NCBI GenBank assembly: GCA_002401685.1
Contig: NVTU01000042.1
Span: 1-64,000 of the forward strand
Length of the DNA: 64,000 nucleotides
From: Kordiimonadales bacterium
GTDB lineage: Bacteria > Pseudomonadota > Alphaproteobacteria > Sphingomonadales > Kordiimonadaceae
Direction: 5' to 3'
Numbering within the stretch: the stretch's first letter is position 1; each line of letters starts with the position of its first letter. Position numbers and translations under genes: made by a program. Below, piece by piece: positions 34,967-44,567 of the stretch. Below the pieces are notes generated by a model. It made no database searches. It had not been told where the DNA came from and saw nothing but the letters and a program-made list of their open reading frames with translations.

Positions 34967-36817
34967 CTACTCTGCGATATCGCTGTGGATGGCATCCAGG
35001 ATTTCCTGAATTTTAAACGGCAAGCCAGACACTTTATTAAGCGGCTTGGCATCAATCAGGAATTTATCCCTAAGTACCGTCTTCAACTGCCCTGTATTCA
35101 TTTCAGGTACGATAATACTATCATATCCAGCCAATAATTCCCCGAGATTTGACGGGAAAGGATGAAGATAACGAATATGAATATGGCTAGCATCGTGCCC
35201 GTCACTGCGCGCTATTCTCACGGCCTCAGATATCGGCCCAAAGGTTGAGCCCCAGCCAACAACGGCCAGCTTGCCGCTGGTATTGCCCTGCTCTACGGCC
35301 TGCAGCGGAATATCGTTGGCAATGCCATCGATTTTCGCTTGGCGCGTATCAGTCATGCGCTGGTGATTGTCAGAATCGTAGGAGATATGGCCGGTATCAA
35401 AATCTTTCTCAATCCCACCAATACGGTGCTCTGTACCCACATTGCCCGGAATTGCCCAGTTGCGCGCCAATGTCTTTTCGTCGCGTTTATACGGGCTGAA
35501 CGTTTCGCCTTCGGCTGGCGTTTTAGCGTGCTCGACCTTGAATGGTACAAGCGCGTCCAGATCAGGCAGCATCCACGGTTCAGCCGCATTGGCTGTAAAG
35601 CCGTCCGTCAGCAGCATTACCGGCGTCATATATTTCACGGCCAAGCGCACGGCTTCGATCGCAACTTCAAAACAGTCTCCCGGACTACGCGTTGAAATCA
35701 CCGGAATCGGCGCATCGCCGTTTCTGCCGTAAATCGCTTGGTACAAATCAGATTGCTCGGTTTTAGTCGGCAAGCCCGTTGATGGCCCGCCGCGCTGGGA
35801 ATTAATAACCACCAGCGGCAATTCGGTAGAAATCGCCAAACCCATCGCTTCCATCTTCAGTGCGATACCCGGTCCAGAGGAGCTGGTAACGCCGAGTGAG
35901 CCAGCGAACGAGGCACCAATCGCAGCACAAATCGCAGCAATTTCGTCTTCTGCCTGAAACGTTACAACGCCGAGCTCTTTCATGCCCGACAAGGCATGCA
36001 AAATCGAGGATGCCGGGGTGATCGGATAACTGCCCAGCACAACATTCAGGTCAGCCAGCTGGCCGCCCTGCACTATACCCCATGACAGCGCCTGGCTACC
36101 GGTTACTGTACGGTAAAGACCTGGCTCACTAGTAGTTGCGCCGATCTGATAGCGTTTGAAAGTAGCGGAAAGCTCAGCCGTTTCGCCGAATGCGTGGCCA
36201 GCATTCAGAGCGGCAATATTAGCCGCAGCAACAGCTGGCAGTTTGGCGAATTTCTTATCCAACCATTTGGTAATAGGCTCACGCTTGCGGGAGAACATCC
36301 ACAAGACCATGCCCAGCGTCCACATGTTTTTGCAGCGCAGTGCTTCCTTATTGCCAAGCCCGTGCTCTTTCACGGCCTCAAGCGTCATCCTCGAGATATC
36401 AAGGTCAATAACCTGATAATCATCCATCATTGGTGTGCCGAGAGGGGTTTCTTCGTAGCCAGCTTTTTGCAGGTTACGCTTGGTGAAGGCACCGCTATCA
36501 ACAACCAGTAAACCGCCAGAACGCAAATTCTTAAGGTTCACCTTCAAGGCCGCCGGGTTCATTGCCACAAGCACATCCGGGCTGTCACCAACCGTTTTGA
36601 TTGATTTGGCACCGAAGTTTATCTGGAATGCAGAAACACCAAACGTAGTGCCCACGGGCGCCCGAATTTCCGCCGGGAAATCAGGGAAGGTTGCCAGATC
36701 GCTTCCTGAAAGAGCCGTTGACGATGTGAACTGGCTGCCCGTAAGCTGCATCCCGTCACCGCTATCACCCGCAAATCGTACAACTGCGGATTCTAAAACC
36801 TGTACCTCAGACACCAT
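34967..36817 (-). CDS. korA: 2-oxoacid:ferredoxin oxidoreductase, fused gamma-alpha subunit
   Basis: The 616 aa subunit fuses an N-terminal gamma domain (residues about 1-190, with FAGDSGDGMQLTGSQF and PAEIRAPVGTTFGVSAFQI) to the alpha domain (about 220-600, with GSYPITPASSILHALSGMKE, AEDEIAAICAAIGASFAG and TSSSGPGIALKMEAMGLA). These match the pyruvate/2-oxoglutarate oxidoreductase family. It supplies the dimer interface and 2-oxoacid-binding face. It is 12 bases ahead of korB, and the two form a heterodimeric enzyme. The ATG has GAGGACGAG upstream. In alphaproteobacteria this enzyme can supplement or replace 2-oxoglutarate dehydrogenase under low oxygen. Confidence 0.93.
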   Translation of the reverse strand: MVSEVQVLESAVVRFAGDSGDGMQLTGSQFTSSTALSGSDLATFPDFPAEIRAPVGTTFGVSAFQINFGAKSIKTVGDSPDVLVAMNPAALKVNLKNLRSGGLLVVDSGAFTKRNLQKAGYEETPLGTPMMDDYQVIDLDISRMTLEAVKEHGLGNKEALRCKNMWTLGMVLWMFSRKREPITKWLDKKFAKLPAVAAANIAALNAGHAFGETAELSATFKRYQIGATTSEPGLYRTVTGSQALSWGIVQGGQLADLNVVLGSYPITPASSILHALSGMKELGVVTFQAEDEIAAICAAIGASFAGSLGVTSSSGPGIALKMEAMGLAISTELPLVVINSQRGGPSTGLPTKTEQSDLYQAIYGRNGDAPIPVISTRSPGDCFEVAIEAVRLAVKYMTPVMLLTDGFTANAAEPWMLPDLDALVPFKVEHAKTPAEGETFSPYKRDEKTLARNWAIPGNVGTEHRIGGIEKDFDTGHISYDSDNHQRMTDTRQAKIDGIANDIPLQAVEQGNTSGKLAVVGWGSTFGPISEAVRIARSDGHDASHIHIRYLHPFPSNLGELLAGYDSIIVPEMNTGQLKTVLRDKFLIDAKPLNKVSGLPFKIQEILDAIHSDIAE

Positions 36818-36999
36818 ATATCTCTCGTCCTCTTAATCAGCAGAGGCCTGCTTTGCCCACCCCTTTGATCGTTACCTATATCATTAGCTTGTTATATATT
36901 CCTACACCAAAGCCATTGCGAGGTATATTTTCTAATGAATGGGCAAAAATATGCTATTTATGAATTTTAATTCTACAATACCCATATTTAGCCCGATCT

Positions 37000-38361
37000 T
37001 TATCGTGGATTTCGCATAAGAACGAATTCCTCGGCGCTTGAAGGGTGCACCGCGACGGTCGAATCGAACTGCGTTTTTGTAAGTTCAGCCTTCACTGCTA
37101 TGCCAATTCCCTGAATAATCTCCGCGGAATCGAGCCCGATCATATGCGCGCCCACGACTTTATCGGTGGCTTTATCAACGATCAGCTTGGTGTAAGCACG
37201 CTCATTCGAGCCGCCAAGCGTATGCTTCATTGGCCTGAAATCACTCTCATACACATCAATATCAGTGAACTTTTCGCGTGCCTCAGCTTCTGAAAGACCC
37301 ACTGTGCCAATTGGTGGCTGCGAGAATACAGCTGTCGGGATTGCATCATGCTCTGGCGAAACTGTCATGCCGCCAAACTCGGTCAGCGCAAAGGCATGGC
37401 CTTCCTTGATCGCCACTGGTGTTAACTGCACCCGGTCCGTTACGTCACCTACTGCAAAAATGCTTGCTACATTTGTTTTACCGTATGCGTCGACTTTAAC
37501 GGCACCGTTCTTGGCTAGTTCCACGCCTGCAGTATCCAGGCCCAGGCCTTTAGTATTCGGGGACCGGCCGGTCGCGTACATAACCGCGTCCGCTTCCAGC
37601 GTCGTGCCGTCCGTTAGCGTAAGGGAAACACCGGTGTCTGTTTTTTCAATAGCGGTTACATTCACACCGACCCGTACGTCCATGCCTTTTTTGCGCATCT
37701 CGTCTGCCAGCCTGTTCCGGATATCATCATCAAAACCGCGCAAGATTTGCTCACCGCGGTAAAGTTGAATAACGTCGCTGCCCATGCCGCCAAAAATACC
37801 GGCAAACTCCACAGCGATGTAACCGCCGCCAACAACAACGATACGCTTAGGAAACTCTTCAAGGTGCAACGCTTCGTTGGATGTGATCGCATGCTCGATG
37901 CCCGGCACATCTGGCATCGTCGGCCAACCGCCTACAGCCACAAGTATCTTATCAGCCGTAATAACCTTATCACCCATGCGAATTGTATTTGGGCCTTCAA
38001 CAACTGCACGACCGAGCATAATTTCGACACCGGCATTATTCAGGGTGTTTAAATAGAGGCCGTTCAAGCGGTCAATTTCTGTATCTTTACGGGCAATCAA
38101 CTTTTTCCAATCAAAGCTAGTTTCGCCAATTGTCCAGCCGTAGCCTTCGGCCGTTTCAAAATCTTCCGCGAAATGCGACGCATATACGAGCAGCTTTTTC
38201 GGCACGCAGCCGCGGATCACGCAGGTGCCGCCCACGCGGTACTCTTCAGCAACAGCAACGCGTGCGCCGTAACTGGCTGCGATGCGACTGGCTCTTGTGC
38301 CACCCGAACCCGCGCCGATAACAAACAAATCATAATCAAATTCTGTGGTACCGATACTCAT
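37000..38361 (-). CDS. gor: Glutathione-disulfide reductase
   Basis: The 453 aa flavoprotein reduces glutathione disulfide with NADPH. The FAD site is GAGSGGTRASR (residues 16-26), the redox pair is C47 and C52 in GGTCVIRGCVPKK, and the NADPH site is GGGYIAVEFAG with arginines at YRGEQILRGFD selecting NADPH. The catalytic histidine is in VAVHPSSAEEF at the C-terminus. CGGAG precedes the ATG. It lies downstream of korA by 180 bases on the upstream side of that operon, in the same direction, so it is probably separately transcribed. Length is standard and all key residues are present. Confidence 0.95.
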   Translation of the reverse strand: MSIGTTEFDYDLFVIGAGSGGTRASRIAASYGARVAVAEEYRVGGTCVIRGCVPKKLLVYASHFAEDFETAEGYGWTIGETSFDWKKLIARKDTEIDRLNGLYLNTLNNAGVEIMLGRAVVEGPNTIRMGDKVITADKILVAVGGWPTMPDVPGIEHAITSNEALHLEEFPKRIVVVGGGYIAVEFAGIFGGMGSDVIQLYRGEQILRGFDDDIRNRLADEMRKKGMDVRVGVNVTAIEKTDTGVSLTLTDGTTLEADAVMYATGRSPNTKGLGLDTAGVELAKNGAVKVDAYGKTNVASIFAVGDVTDRVQLTPVAIKEGHAFALTEFGGMTVSPEHDAIPTAVFSQPPIGTVGLSEAEAREKFTDIDVYESDFRPMKHTLGGSNERAYTKLIVDKATDKVVGAHMIGLDSAEIIQGIGIAVKAELTKTQFDSTVAVHPSSAEEFVLMRNPR

Positions 38362-38573
38362 CCGCTATCTCCGCAATGTTGAGTTTTCGCAATTGAGCCG
38401 TTATGTGGGTGTGCATAGTGAAGATGCCAAGCCGTAATTGCCTCATTTCCGATTACAATAATGTGAAATGGGGTTTGGTCCAGCTTTTCGTGTGATCCTC
38501 GCCGGGATTTGTTTGCAGACACGAAAAAGTGAGCCGCCATACGGACGGCCAGTTGTTTTGAAGGAATGAATTG

Positions 38574-39878
38574 ATGCTTTCTGTCCGCCTATCCCAACTG
38601 TTTCAAGGCCTTGCCCTGAGCGCTGCCCTCGCTGCCACGTCATTTGGCGCAATGGCCCAGCATGCAACAGAAAATGTAGAGGCGTCAGAGACGGCGGCCA
38701 CGACAGAAGAAAAAACCATCGGCTTTGTTGCCGTCGGTGATACCGGCGCTGTTACACCTTGGTATTCTTTCATCGGTAGTTGGTGGGGTGTTCGCGGCGA
38801 ATATTGGGCACCTGGCGAAAGCGGGCTTACTGAAACCGCCGCATTGCTGCGCACATATTGCCAAAATAACGACTGTAAATTTGGTGTCATGCTTGGCGAC
38901 AACATCTACCCAGACGGCATCGACGGTGAAGATACTGAAGACGACAATGAGCGGCTCAACAAAATATTCACTGTGCCGTTCAAACCTCTCATGGATGACA
39001 ACGCTGATTTCAGAATTTATCCAACGCTCGGCAACCACGATTGGCGCGGCAAGCGCAAAGGCGTTTCAGCCCAAGTGAATTTTCTTTCGACCAGTAAGCC
39101 CTTCGCGATGGATGGCCTGTTCTATAGCGTAAAGCCTGAGAACGCCGGCGGCGACGTTGAGGTGTTTGTTATAGATACGCAGATCCTGCTTACCGGACTG
39201 ACAGTGTATAAACCTGAGCTCAACGACGACGGCAGCGAAAACCGCGACGAGAGCGAACAGCTAACACCAAAACCCCATGTCAAACCACAAAACGACGCGG
39301 AAAGGAATATGTTAGGCTGGCTAACGGACGCCCTTAAAAATTCCACCGCCAAATGGAAATTTGTGATCGGCCACCACCCTATTTGGTCCTCGGGCGGCAA
39401 CAAGTTTGAGCAGTCCCATGCACTGCGCCCCGTACTTCTCCCAATATTGTGCCGATATGCTGACGCCTATTTCGCCGGACATGAGCATACGCTGGAAGTG
39501 CAGGAAGACAGCTGCGAGACTGTAATGAAAGCCGAAATTGCAGCCGGAGAAAAAATCACACCGCTGCTGCATATTGTTTCAGGGTCCTTTTCAAAATCCC
39601 GCCTGGTCCATGCCAATTTTCTCGCCAAGCAGGAAGCCAAATATCCGCAACTAACAACCCATTATGCGCGCGGCAAAACGACAGCCGACGAAGAAGACGC
39701 CTACACCCAAGTGTGGGGGTTCGCGCACGTTAGCCTCAAAGGCGACGACGCGACGGTCCGCATGATAACGCTTTACGAAGATGCCGAAGGCGAGACGTCT
39801 GGCGAGCCCGCTTTTGAATGTACCTTTTCCAAAGGCCGCAGCACCGATAAAACTCGCTGCAGCGCACCAAACAAATAA
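38574..39878 (+). CDS. Secreted metallophosphoesterase
   Basis: The 434 aa protein has a signal peptide (MLSVRLSQLFQGLALSAALAATSFGAMAQ) and the purple-acid-phosphatase-like metal ligands: VGDTGAVTPWYS, LGDNIYPDGID, GNHDWRG, GHHPIWSSGG and GHEHTLEV. These are the five calcineurin-type motifs, in order, so it is catalytically complete. It should dephosphorylate a phosphate ester in the periplasm or outside the cell. ATG 38574 (after a TTG at 38571) has GAAGGAAT upstream. A dehydrogenase gene begins 20 bases after the stop and a racemase 23 bases later, so it heads a three-gene operon despite its different role. Confidence 0.88.
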   Translation: MLSVRLSQLFQGLALSAALAATSFGAMAQHATENVEASETAATTEEKTIGFVAVGDTGAVTPWYSFIGSWWGVRGEYWAPGESGLTETAALLRTYCQNNDCKFGVMLGDNIYPDGIDGEDTEDDNERLNKIFTVPFKPLMDDNADFRIYPTLGNHDWRGKRKGVSAQVNFLSTSKPFAMDGLFYSVKPENAGGDVEVFVIDTQILLTGLTVYKPELNDDGSENRDESEQLTPKPHVKPQNDAERNMLGWLTDALKNSTAKWKFVIGHHPIWSSGGNKFEQSHALRPVLLPILCRYADAYFAGHEHTLEVQEDSCETVMKAEIAAGEKITPLLHIVSGSFSKSRLVHANFLAKQEAKYPQLTTHYARGKTTADEEDAYTQVWGFAHVSLKGDDATVRMITLYEDAEGETSGEPAFECTFSKGRSTDKTRCSAPNK

Positions 39879-39898
39879 CCCCCACCTAGGAGACCCCC

Positions 39899-40669
39899 AT
39901 GGAATTATCTGGCAAAACTGCTGTTGTAACCGGCGGAGCATCCGGCCTTGGCCGTGCGACCACTGAATATTTTGTATCTCAAGGCGTCAACGTTTTGATC
40001 ATCGACCTCAATGACGAGCTCGGCGCTGAAATGGAAGCTGCTCACGGCGGCAAAGTGACCTACAAAAAAACTGACGTATCAAGCGAAGCCGAAGTTGGTG
40101 CTGCGATGGCCCTTGCTCGCGAGACATACGGCAGTGTTGATATTGCAGTGAACTGTGCTGGCATCGCCACCCCGCAAAAAGTGCTCGACCGTGAAGGCAA
40201 CCGTAATCCGCTCGCTTATTTCCAGAAAATCATCAGCGTTAATCTGATCGGTACCTTCAATGTGGCAGCGCACGCAGCCGAAGCCATGCAGCATAATGAC
40301 CCAAATACTGACGGCGAACGCGGCGTGATCATCAACACCGCCTCTGTAGCAGCCTTTGAAGGCCAGATCGGCCAAGCGGCCTACGCGGCCTCTAAGGGCG
40401 GCGTAGCCAGCCTTGCACTGCCGCTCGCACGCGAACTATCCCGCCAAGGCATCCGTGTGATGACAATTGCGCCGGGCTTCATCCACACACCGCTGTTTGA
40501 TGGCCTGCCGGAAGCTGCGGTCGAAAGCCTGACACAGCAGGTGGTCTTCCCGAAGCGCCTCGGCCAACCAAACGAATATGCCAAACTTGCTGGCCATATC
40601 GTTGAAAACGCCTACCTTAACGGAGAGACAATACGCATGGACGCCGCAGCAAGGATGGCTCCTAAATAA
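39899..40669 (+). CDS. SDR-family 3-hydroxyacyl-CoA dehydrogenase (HSD10-like)
   Basis: The 256 aa cytoplasmic oxidoreductase has the NAD motif TGGASGLG (residues 11-18), the catalytic S149, Y162 and K166 in [22 protein letters not shown] and the NAG motif NCAGIA. The stretch [20 protein letters not shown] and the C-terminal [18 protein letters not shown] resemble HSD10/type II 3-hydroxyacyl-CoA dehydrogenases. These oxidise 3-hydroxyacyl-CoA or 2-methyl-3-hydroxybutyryl-CoA. It sits between the phosphatase and an alpha-methylacyl-CoA racemase, supporting a branched acyl-CoA role. AGGAG precedes the ATG. Confidence 0.9.
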   Translation: MELSGKTAVVTGGASGLGRATTEYFVSQGVNVLIIDLNDELGAEMEAAHGGKVTYKKTDVSSEAEVGAAMALARETYGSVDIAVNCAGIATPQKVLDREGNRNPLAYFQKIISVNLIGTFNVAAHAAEAMQHNDPNTDGERGVIINTASVAAFEGQIGQAAYAASKGGVASLALPLARELSRQGIRVMTIAPGFIHTPLFDGLPEAAVESLTQQVVFPKRLGQPNEYAKLAGHIVENAYLNGETIRMDAAARMAPK

Positions 40670-40692
40670 AGCGACACAGGTAAGGAAATATC

Positions 40693-41784
40693 ATGGGACC
40701 ATTGGCAGGCGTTAGAATTATCGAACTGGTTGGCATTGGTCCCGGTCCTTTTGCGGGCATGATGCTGGCCGACATGGGCGCGGAAGTGATCATGGTTGAC
40801 CGGGCTGGCCCTGCCTCCCCTACTGATTTTAAAGTTGATATAAACCGGCGCGGTAAACGCTCTATCGCGCTGGATTTGAAATCCGACGACGGCAAAGAAG
40901 TTTTTTTTAAGCTTTGCGAAACGGCTGATGCTTTATTTGAAGGCTTTCGCCCGGGCGTTATGGAAAAACTGGGCCTTGGCCCTGACGAAGTGGCCGTCCG
41001 CAACGAGAAGCTTGTATACGGCCGCATGACAGGCTGGGGCCAGACCGGCCCACTGGCCAAAACCGCAGGCCACGACATCAACTATATAGCGCTCTCAGGT
41101 GCGCTGCACGCTATGGGCCCCGCTGACGGCCCACCGCTGGCACCGCTCAATCTTGTGGGCGATTACGGCGGTGGCGGCATGATGCTGGCATTTGGCCTTG
41201 TATGCGCGATCCTTGAAGCCCGCACATCCGGCAAGGGCCAGGTGGTGGATACCAGCATGGTTGAAGGCTCCAGCGCCTTGATGTCCATATTCCACTCGCT
41301 GATGGCAAGCCACCGCTGGGCCCCTGCACGCGGCATCAATCTACTGGATGGCGGCGCGCATTTTTACGGCACGTTTGAAACCGCTGACGGCCACTATGTT
41401 AGTTTCGGTGCGATCGAGCCGCAGTTTATGCAAGTATTTGTTGACCGCGCAGGCCTAGACGAAAGCTGGATGCAAAAGCATATGAACCCCGGCGAATGGA
41501 AAAACCTGAAGGTTGAACTGACGGAAGTTTTCAAAAGCAAAACCCGGGCCGAATGGCAGACACTGCTCGACGGCACCGATGCCTGCTTTGCATCCATCCT
41601 ACCGTTTTGGGAAGCCCACAAGCACCCGCACAATGTAGCACGCGAAAGCTTTGTGGAAATTGACGGCACGATCCAGCCAGCACCGACACCAAAATTCAGC
41701 CGCACCAGCCCCAACACCCCGCACGGGCCAGCAGCAAAAGGCGCAGACACCGACACCATATTGAAAGAGCTTGGCCTAGCTTAG
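40693..41784 (+). CDS. Alpha-methylacyl-CoA racemase (CaiB/BaiF family)
   Basis: The 363 aa cytoplasmic enzyme matches CaiB/BaiF CoA transferases, subgroup racemase: LAGVRIIELVGIGPGPFAG at the N-terminus, DLKSDDGKEVFFKLCETADA, and the likely catalytic pair H127 (AGHDINY) and D157 (VGDYGGGG). It interconverts the (R) and (S) forms of 2-methylacyl-CoA so that branched fatty acids can enter beta-oxidation. It is 23 bases after the HSD10-like gene and completes the operon. Its stop codon overlaps the convergent stop of the next gene by three bases. Key residues and length are normal. Confidence 0.92.
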   Translation: MGPLAGVRIIELVGIGPGPFAGMMLADMGAEVIMVDRAGPASPTDFKVDINRRGKRSIALDLKSDDGKEVFFKLCETADALFEGFRPGVMEKLGLGPDEVAVRNEKLVYGRMTGWGQTGPLAKTAGHDINYIALSGALHAMGPADGPPLAPLNLVGDYGGGGMMLAFGLVCAILEARTSGKGQVVDTSMVEGSSALMSIFHSLMASHRWAPARGINLLDGGAHFYGTFETADGHYVSFGAIEPQFMQVFVDRAGLDESWMQKHMNPGEWKNLKVELTEVFKSKTRAEWQTLLDGTDACFASILPFWEAHKHPHNVARESFVEIDGTIQPAPTPKFSRTSPNTPHGPAAKGADTDTILKELGLA

Positions 41785-42410
41785 TTGCTAGGCTTCGCTG
41801 ACGGCGCTGTTTCTTCCTGTTTAGGCGCTTCCTCGGCGTTAATACCCAGGAACGTGTCATAGTTTTGCAAAAGCTGCCGCGCCAGGGAATTGCTGATCGA
41901 AAGATGCTGCTGAAACTTTCGTGCCGTCATCGCGGTATTATTGCCGCTTTGCATGTCGATTGTCAGATCTGCATATTGCTGGAAGAAGAAATTCAGATAT
42001 TTAGCATAGTAGGCCTGACTATCGTAAATTGTGGCCAGCGAGGTGACGGTCTCTACCGGCATCTCACTGATGGCCTGCGTCATTTGTGCCGTAGTCCATG
42101 CTGAATTGGTTGTGGAGCCACCTTCGATTTCCAGAAAAGGCGCAAGCCTCCCCATGGTTACCTCGCCGCCAGCAAATACCTTAGCGATACCGTCAATGTT
42201 TTCCTGAGTGCCGTTAATCGCGGAATTCAGATCTTCCCGGTTCTGACTGACTTCAACCCTGATACGCTCAAGGTAATCATCCGCGCGTTCCCTGCGCTGA
42301 AAGTCCTCGTACCAGCCTTCAAGCCACAGCGCCAAAATCACGGCAAAGACAATGCCCACCATCTCGGTACTGAAGAAACGCCAACTAGTCCCTTGTTTTT
42401 TCCCAGCCAT
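41781..42410 (-). CDS. Single-span membrane protein with extracytoplasmic domain, function unknown
   Basis: The 209 aa product has one N-terminal TM helix (about residues 15-33, FFSTEMVGIVFAVILALWLEG) followed by a predicted helical, acidic extracytoplasmic domain and a disordered tail (EEAPKQEETAPSAKPSN). The pattern of a short basic stretch, helix and ERADDYLERIRVEVSQNREDL helix is seen in a family of uncharacterised proteins of marine bacteria. No catalytic motif is visible. It begins 20 bases after the symporter gene in the same direction and may be co-transcribed. The stop overlaps the racemase stop. Confidence 0.65.
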   Translation of the reverse strand: MAGKKQGTSWRFFSTEMVGIVFAVILALWLEGWYEDFQRRERADDYLERIRVEVSQNREDLNSAINGTQENIDGIAKVFAGGEVTMGRLAPFLEIEGGSTTNSAWTTAQMTQAISEMPVETVTSLATIYDSQAYYAKYLNFFFQQYADLTIDMQSGNNTAMTARKFQQHLSISNSLARQLLQNYDTFLGINAEEAPKQEETAPSAKPSN

Positions 42411-42430
42411 TTAAGTCCCCACTTGCCTGA

Positions 42431-43927
42431 TTATAAATCCATAATCCTATCTATATCATGTGGGAGCTGTTTTGGCTTCGCCAAGAGCGAAATGACGATA
42501 AAGAGGATCATTGAGACCAGCATCGCCAAAAAACCTGCCGAGATATTGTAGGGAATTTGTATTTTAAAGACCGCAATACCGAAGTTGATTATCAAGCTGG
42601 AGCTGATCGCCACAATAGCAGCCGTTGACGATGCCTGCTTCCAATTGAGGCCAATGAGCACCACCGGCACAAGGGCCGCCGCAAACGTCGCCCAGCCAAA
42701 GGCTCCGAGCAAGCCCACCAGATCTCCGTTCTCATAATAGCTATAGAGCGCGAAGAAGGAGGCCAGAACCGCGAGGCCCACCGTCGCCACCCGCGCCCAA
42801 AACAGTTCGTTATCGAGCACCTTGCCGCGAATTGATTTAGGGATATCGTGGATCAGCGCCGCGGCGCCGATATTGAGGAAGCTATCAGCGGTGGACATAA
42901 TTGCCGCAAACAAACCTGCGAACACCACACCGGCAAGCAAAGGATGAGCGTAGGTGGTCAAGAACATCGGCGCGGCCTGATCCGGACTAGCGAGCGGCAT
43001 GCCCACATCCCCGAGCACCAGCGCCCGCATAACAACACCAACTGAAATCCACAGCATCGCCGCGATCACATAGCCAAAAATTGTCATCGGCAGAATGATG
43101 CGGTTATCAGATATTTTGCGGTTCATCATCAATTTTGTCGCAATATGGGGCTGCCCAGCAAGACCAAGACCAAACAGGAAAAACCATGTCAGCGAGGCCA
43201 TTGCACCCAGCGTACCAAACGGCATGATATCTTCGCCGCCGTTGGATAGCAGAATATTACTGACCTCCGAGAAGCCACCATCAAACACGTGCGCCGCAGT
43301 AATAACCACCAGTGCGCCAGATACGATCATGACCAAACCTTGCACCAAATCAGTATACACAGAAGCAATAACGCCGCCCGTCACGCAGTAGAAAATAAGC
43401 ACGGTTGAAGACATAACCACGCACATAACAAGGCTTACATCTGCAAACATCTCGGTGCCGGTAAGGATCGACTGCAGCACCAGTGCCATCGCCAAAATCT
43501 GGGTTGCTAAATAGCCGAGCACGCCAAGTAGAATGGTGCCAGCCGTAAGCAGCCGCGCTGCTTCACTGCCGTAACGAGCAAAGACAACATCTGGCATAGA
43601 CACTGTATCGCGCACTTCCGCGATCATTCTAATCCGCTTGGAAATGAGATAGAAGCCTGTGGCATAACCAAGTGCAGATGTAACCACCATCCACATGGAC
43701 GAAAGGCCCGTGGCGTAAACCAGGCCAGGCCCACCGACGAAGCCGAAACCGGACAGCGTGGAGGAAAAAACAGCAAGACTGACAACAATGGGGCCAAGAC
43801 CTTTACCTGCCACGAAAAAGTCGTTGGCATTTTTGGTACGGCGCATTGCCCAAATACCAACACCGATACAAATGACTAAATATATGAAAACCGAGCTGAG
43901 GATAATTTCCTGACGAAACGCTTCCAT
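42431..43927 (-). CDS. Sodium:solute symporter (SSS family)
   Basis: The 498 aa inner-membrane protein has about 13 hydrophobic helices and SSS-family motifs: FFVAGKGLGP at the first loop, GYATGFYLISKRIR and the sodium site STADSFLNIG. It drives uptake of an organic solute with the sodium gradient. The substrate could be a sugar, amino acid or carboxylate. Its start codon overlaps the stop of the small membrane protein gene by one base (TAATG), so they are translationally coupled. Upstream lie eda and pgl, which hints at a sugar or sugar-acid substrate, but this is only context. Confidence 0.93.
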   Translation of the reverse strand: MEAFRQEIILSSVFIYLVICIGVGIWAMRRTKNANDFFVAGKGLGPIVVSLAVFSSTLSGFGFVGGPGLVYATGLSSMWMVVTSALGYATGFYLISKRIRMIAEVRDTVSMPDVVFARYGSEAARLLTAGTILLGVLGYLATQILAMALVLQSILTGTEMFADVSLVMCVVMSSTVLIFYCVTGGVIASVYTDLVQGLVMIVSGALVVITAAHVFDGGFSEVSNILLSNGGEDIMPFGTLGAMASLTWFFLFGLGLAGQPHIATKLMMNRKISDNRIILPMTIFGYVIAAMLWISVGVVMRALVLGDVGMPLASPDQAAPMFLTTYAHPLLAGVVFAGLFAAIMSTADSFLNIGAAALIHDIPKSIRGKVLDNELFWARVATVGLAVLASFFALYSYYENGDLVGLLGAFGWATFAAALVPVVLIGLNWKQASSTAAIVAISSSLIINFGIAVFKIQIPYNISAGFLAMLVSMILFIVISLLAKPKQLPHDIDRIMDL

Positions 43928-44475
43928 TATGCGTCTCCCTGCTTGGCTGCGCTGTCTTTTTCAGCGTTCAGCTCAGCAACAAGCTGCTCGAACGCTTGCT
44001 CATCCTCATGGGTATAAAAATAATTCCGGAAGAAGAATACAAAGATCAAATCAAACAACACGAAACTGCCCCATATCCCCCATAGCATCCAAGTGGTCGG
44101 CACAGGGAAACCAAAGACGATATCTGTCTCGCCTGTGGCCAAATAGGCCTCATAACCGCTGTAAACCTTATACCAAACGAACAGCGCAAACGCTGTGGCG
44201 CTTCCCATCAGAACATAAAACCTAGTATCACGCAGGCGTTCGTGTACGGCCATGGTCAACAGCGATACAGCAAGAAGAATAACTATAATCTGGAAATAGA
44301 AGGGGGCTTTGCCAATAGTAGCCAGCCGCGCAGCACCGTCACCGCCAGCACTCATACCTTGAATAGTTGCGTGCGGCACACCTGCAGCACCAACCGGCGG
44401 TTCAGTTAGCAAAATATAGCCTGTGATACCGGCAATGATCAGTAGAAACAGTAGAACAAAATGGATTGATTTCAC
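43927..44475 (-). CDS. Small membrane protein coupled to the SSS symporter
   Basis: The 182 aa protein has four TM helices (about residues 5-25, 58-78, 85-105 and 128-150) and a charged C-terminal cytoplasmic tail (YTHEDEQAFEQLVAELNAEK). It ends in the one-base TAATG overlap with the symporter start, so the two are made in step. Other SSS transporters have small membrane partners (e.g. YjcH with ActP, YhdT with PanF), but this is not an obvious DUF485 or DUF997 protein. A structural or regulatory subunit role is inferred from coupling. Function is otherwise unknown. Confidence 0.7.
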   Translation of the reverse strand: MKSIHFVLLFLLIIAGITGYILLTEPPVGAAGVPHATIQGMSAGGDGAARLATIGKAPFYFQIIVILLAVSLLTMAVHERLRDTRFYVLMGSATAFALFVWYKVYSGYEAYLATGETDIVFGFPVPTTWMLWGIWGSFVLFDLIFVFFFRNYFYTHEDEQAFEQLVAELNAEKDSAAKQGDA

Positions 44476-44567
44476 GCTGGTCTCCCCTCCAGTTGAAGCG
44501 GAGACTAGAGCGCTTTATACCGCCGGGTCAATAGGGCGAGATCACTTTTTTCAACAATCGTTGAATT

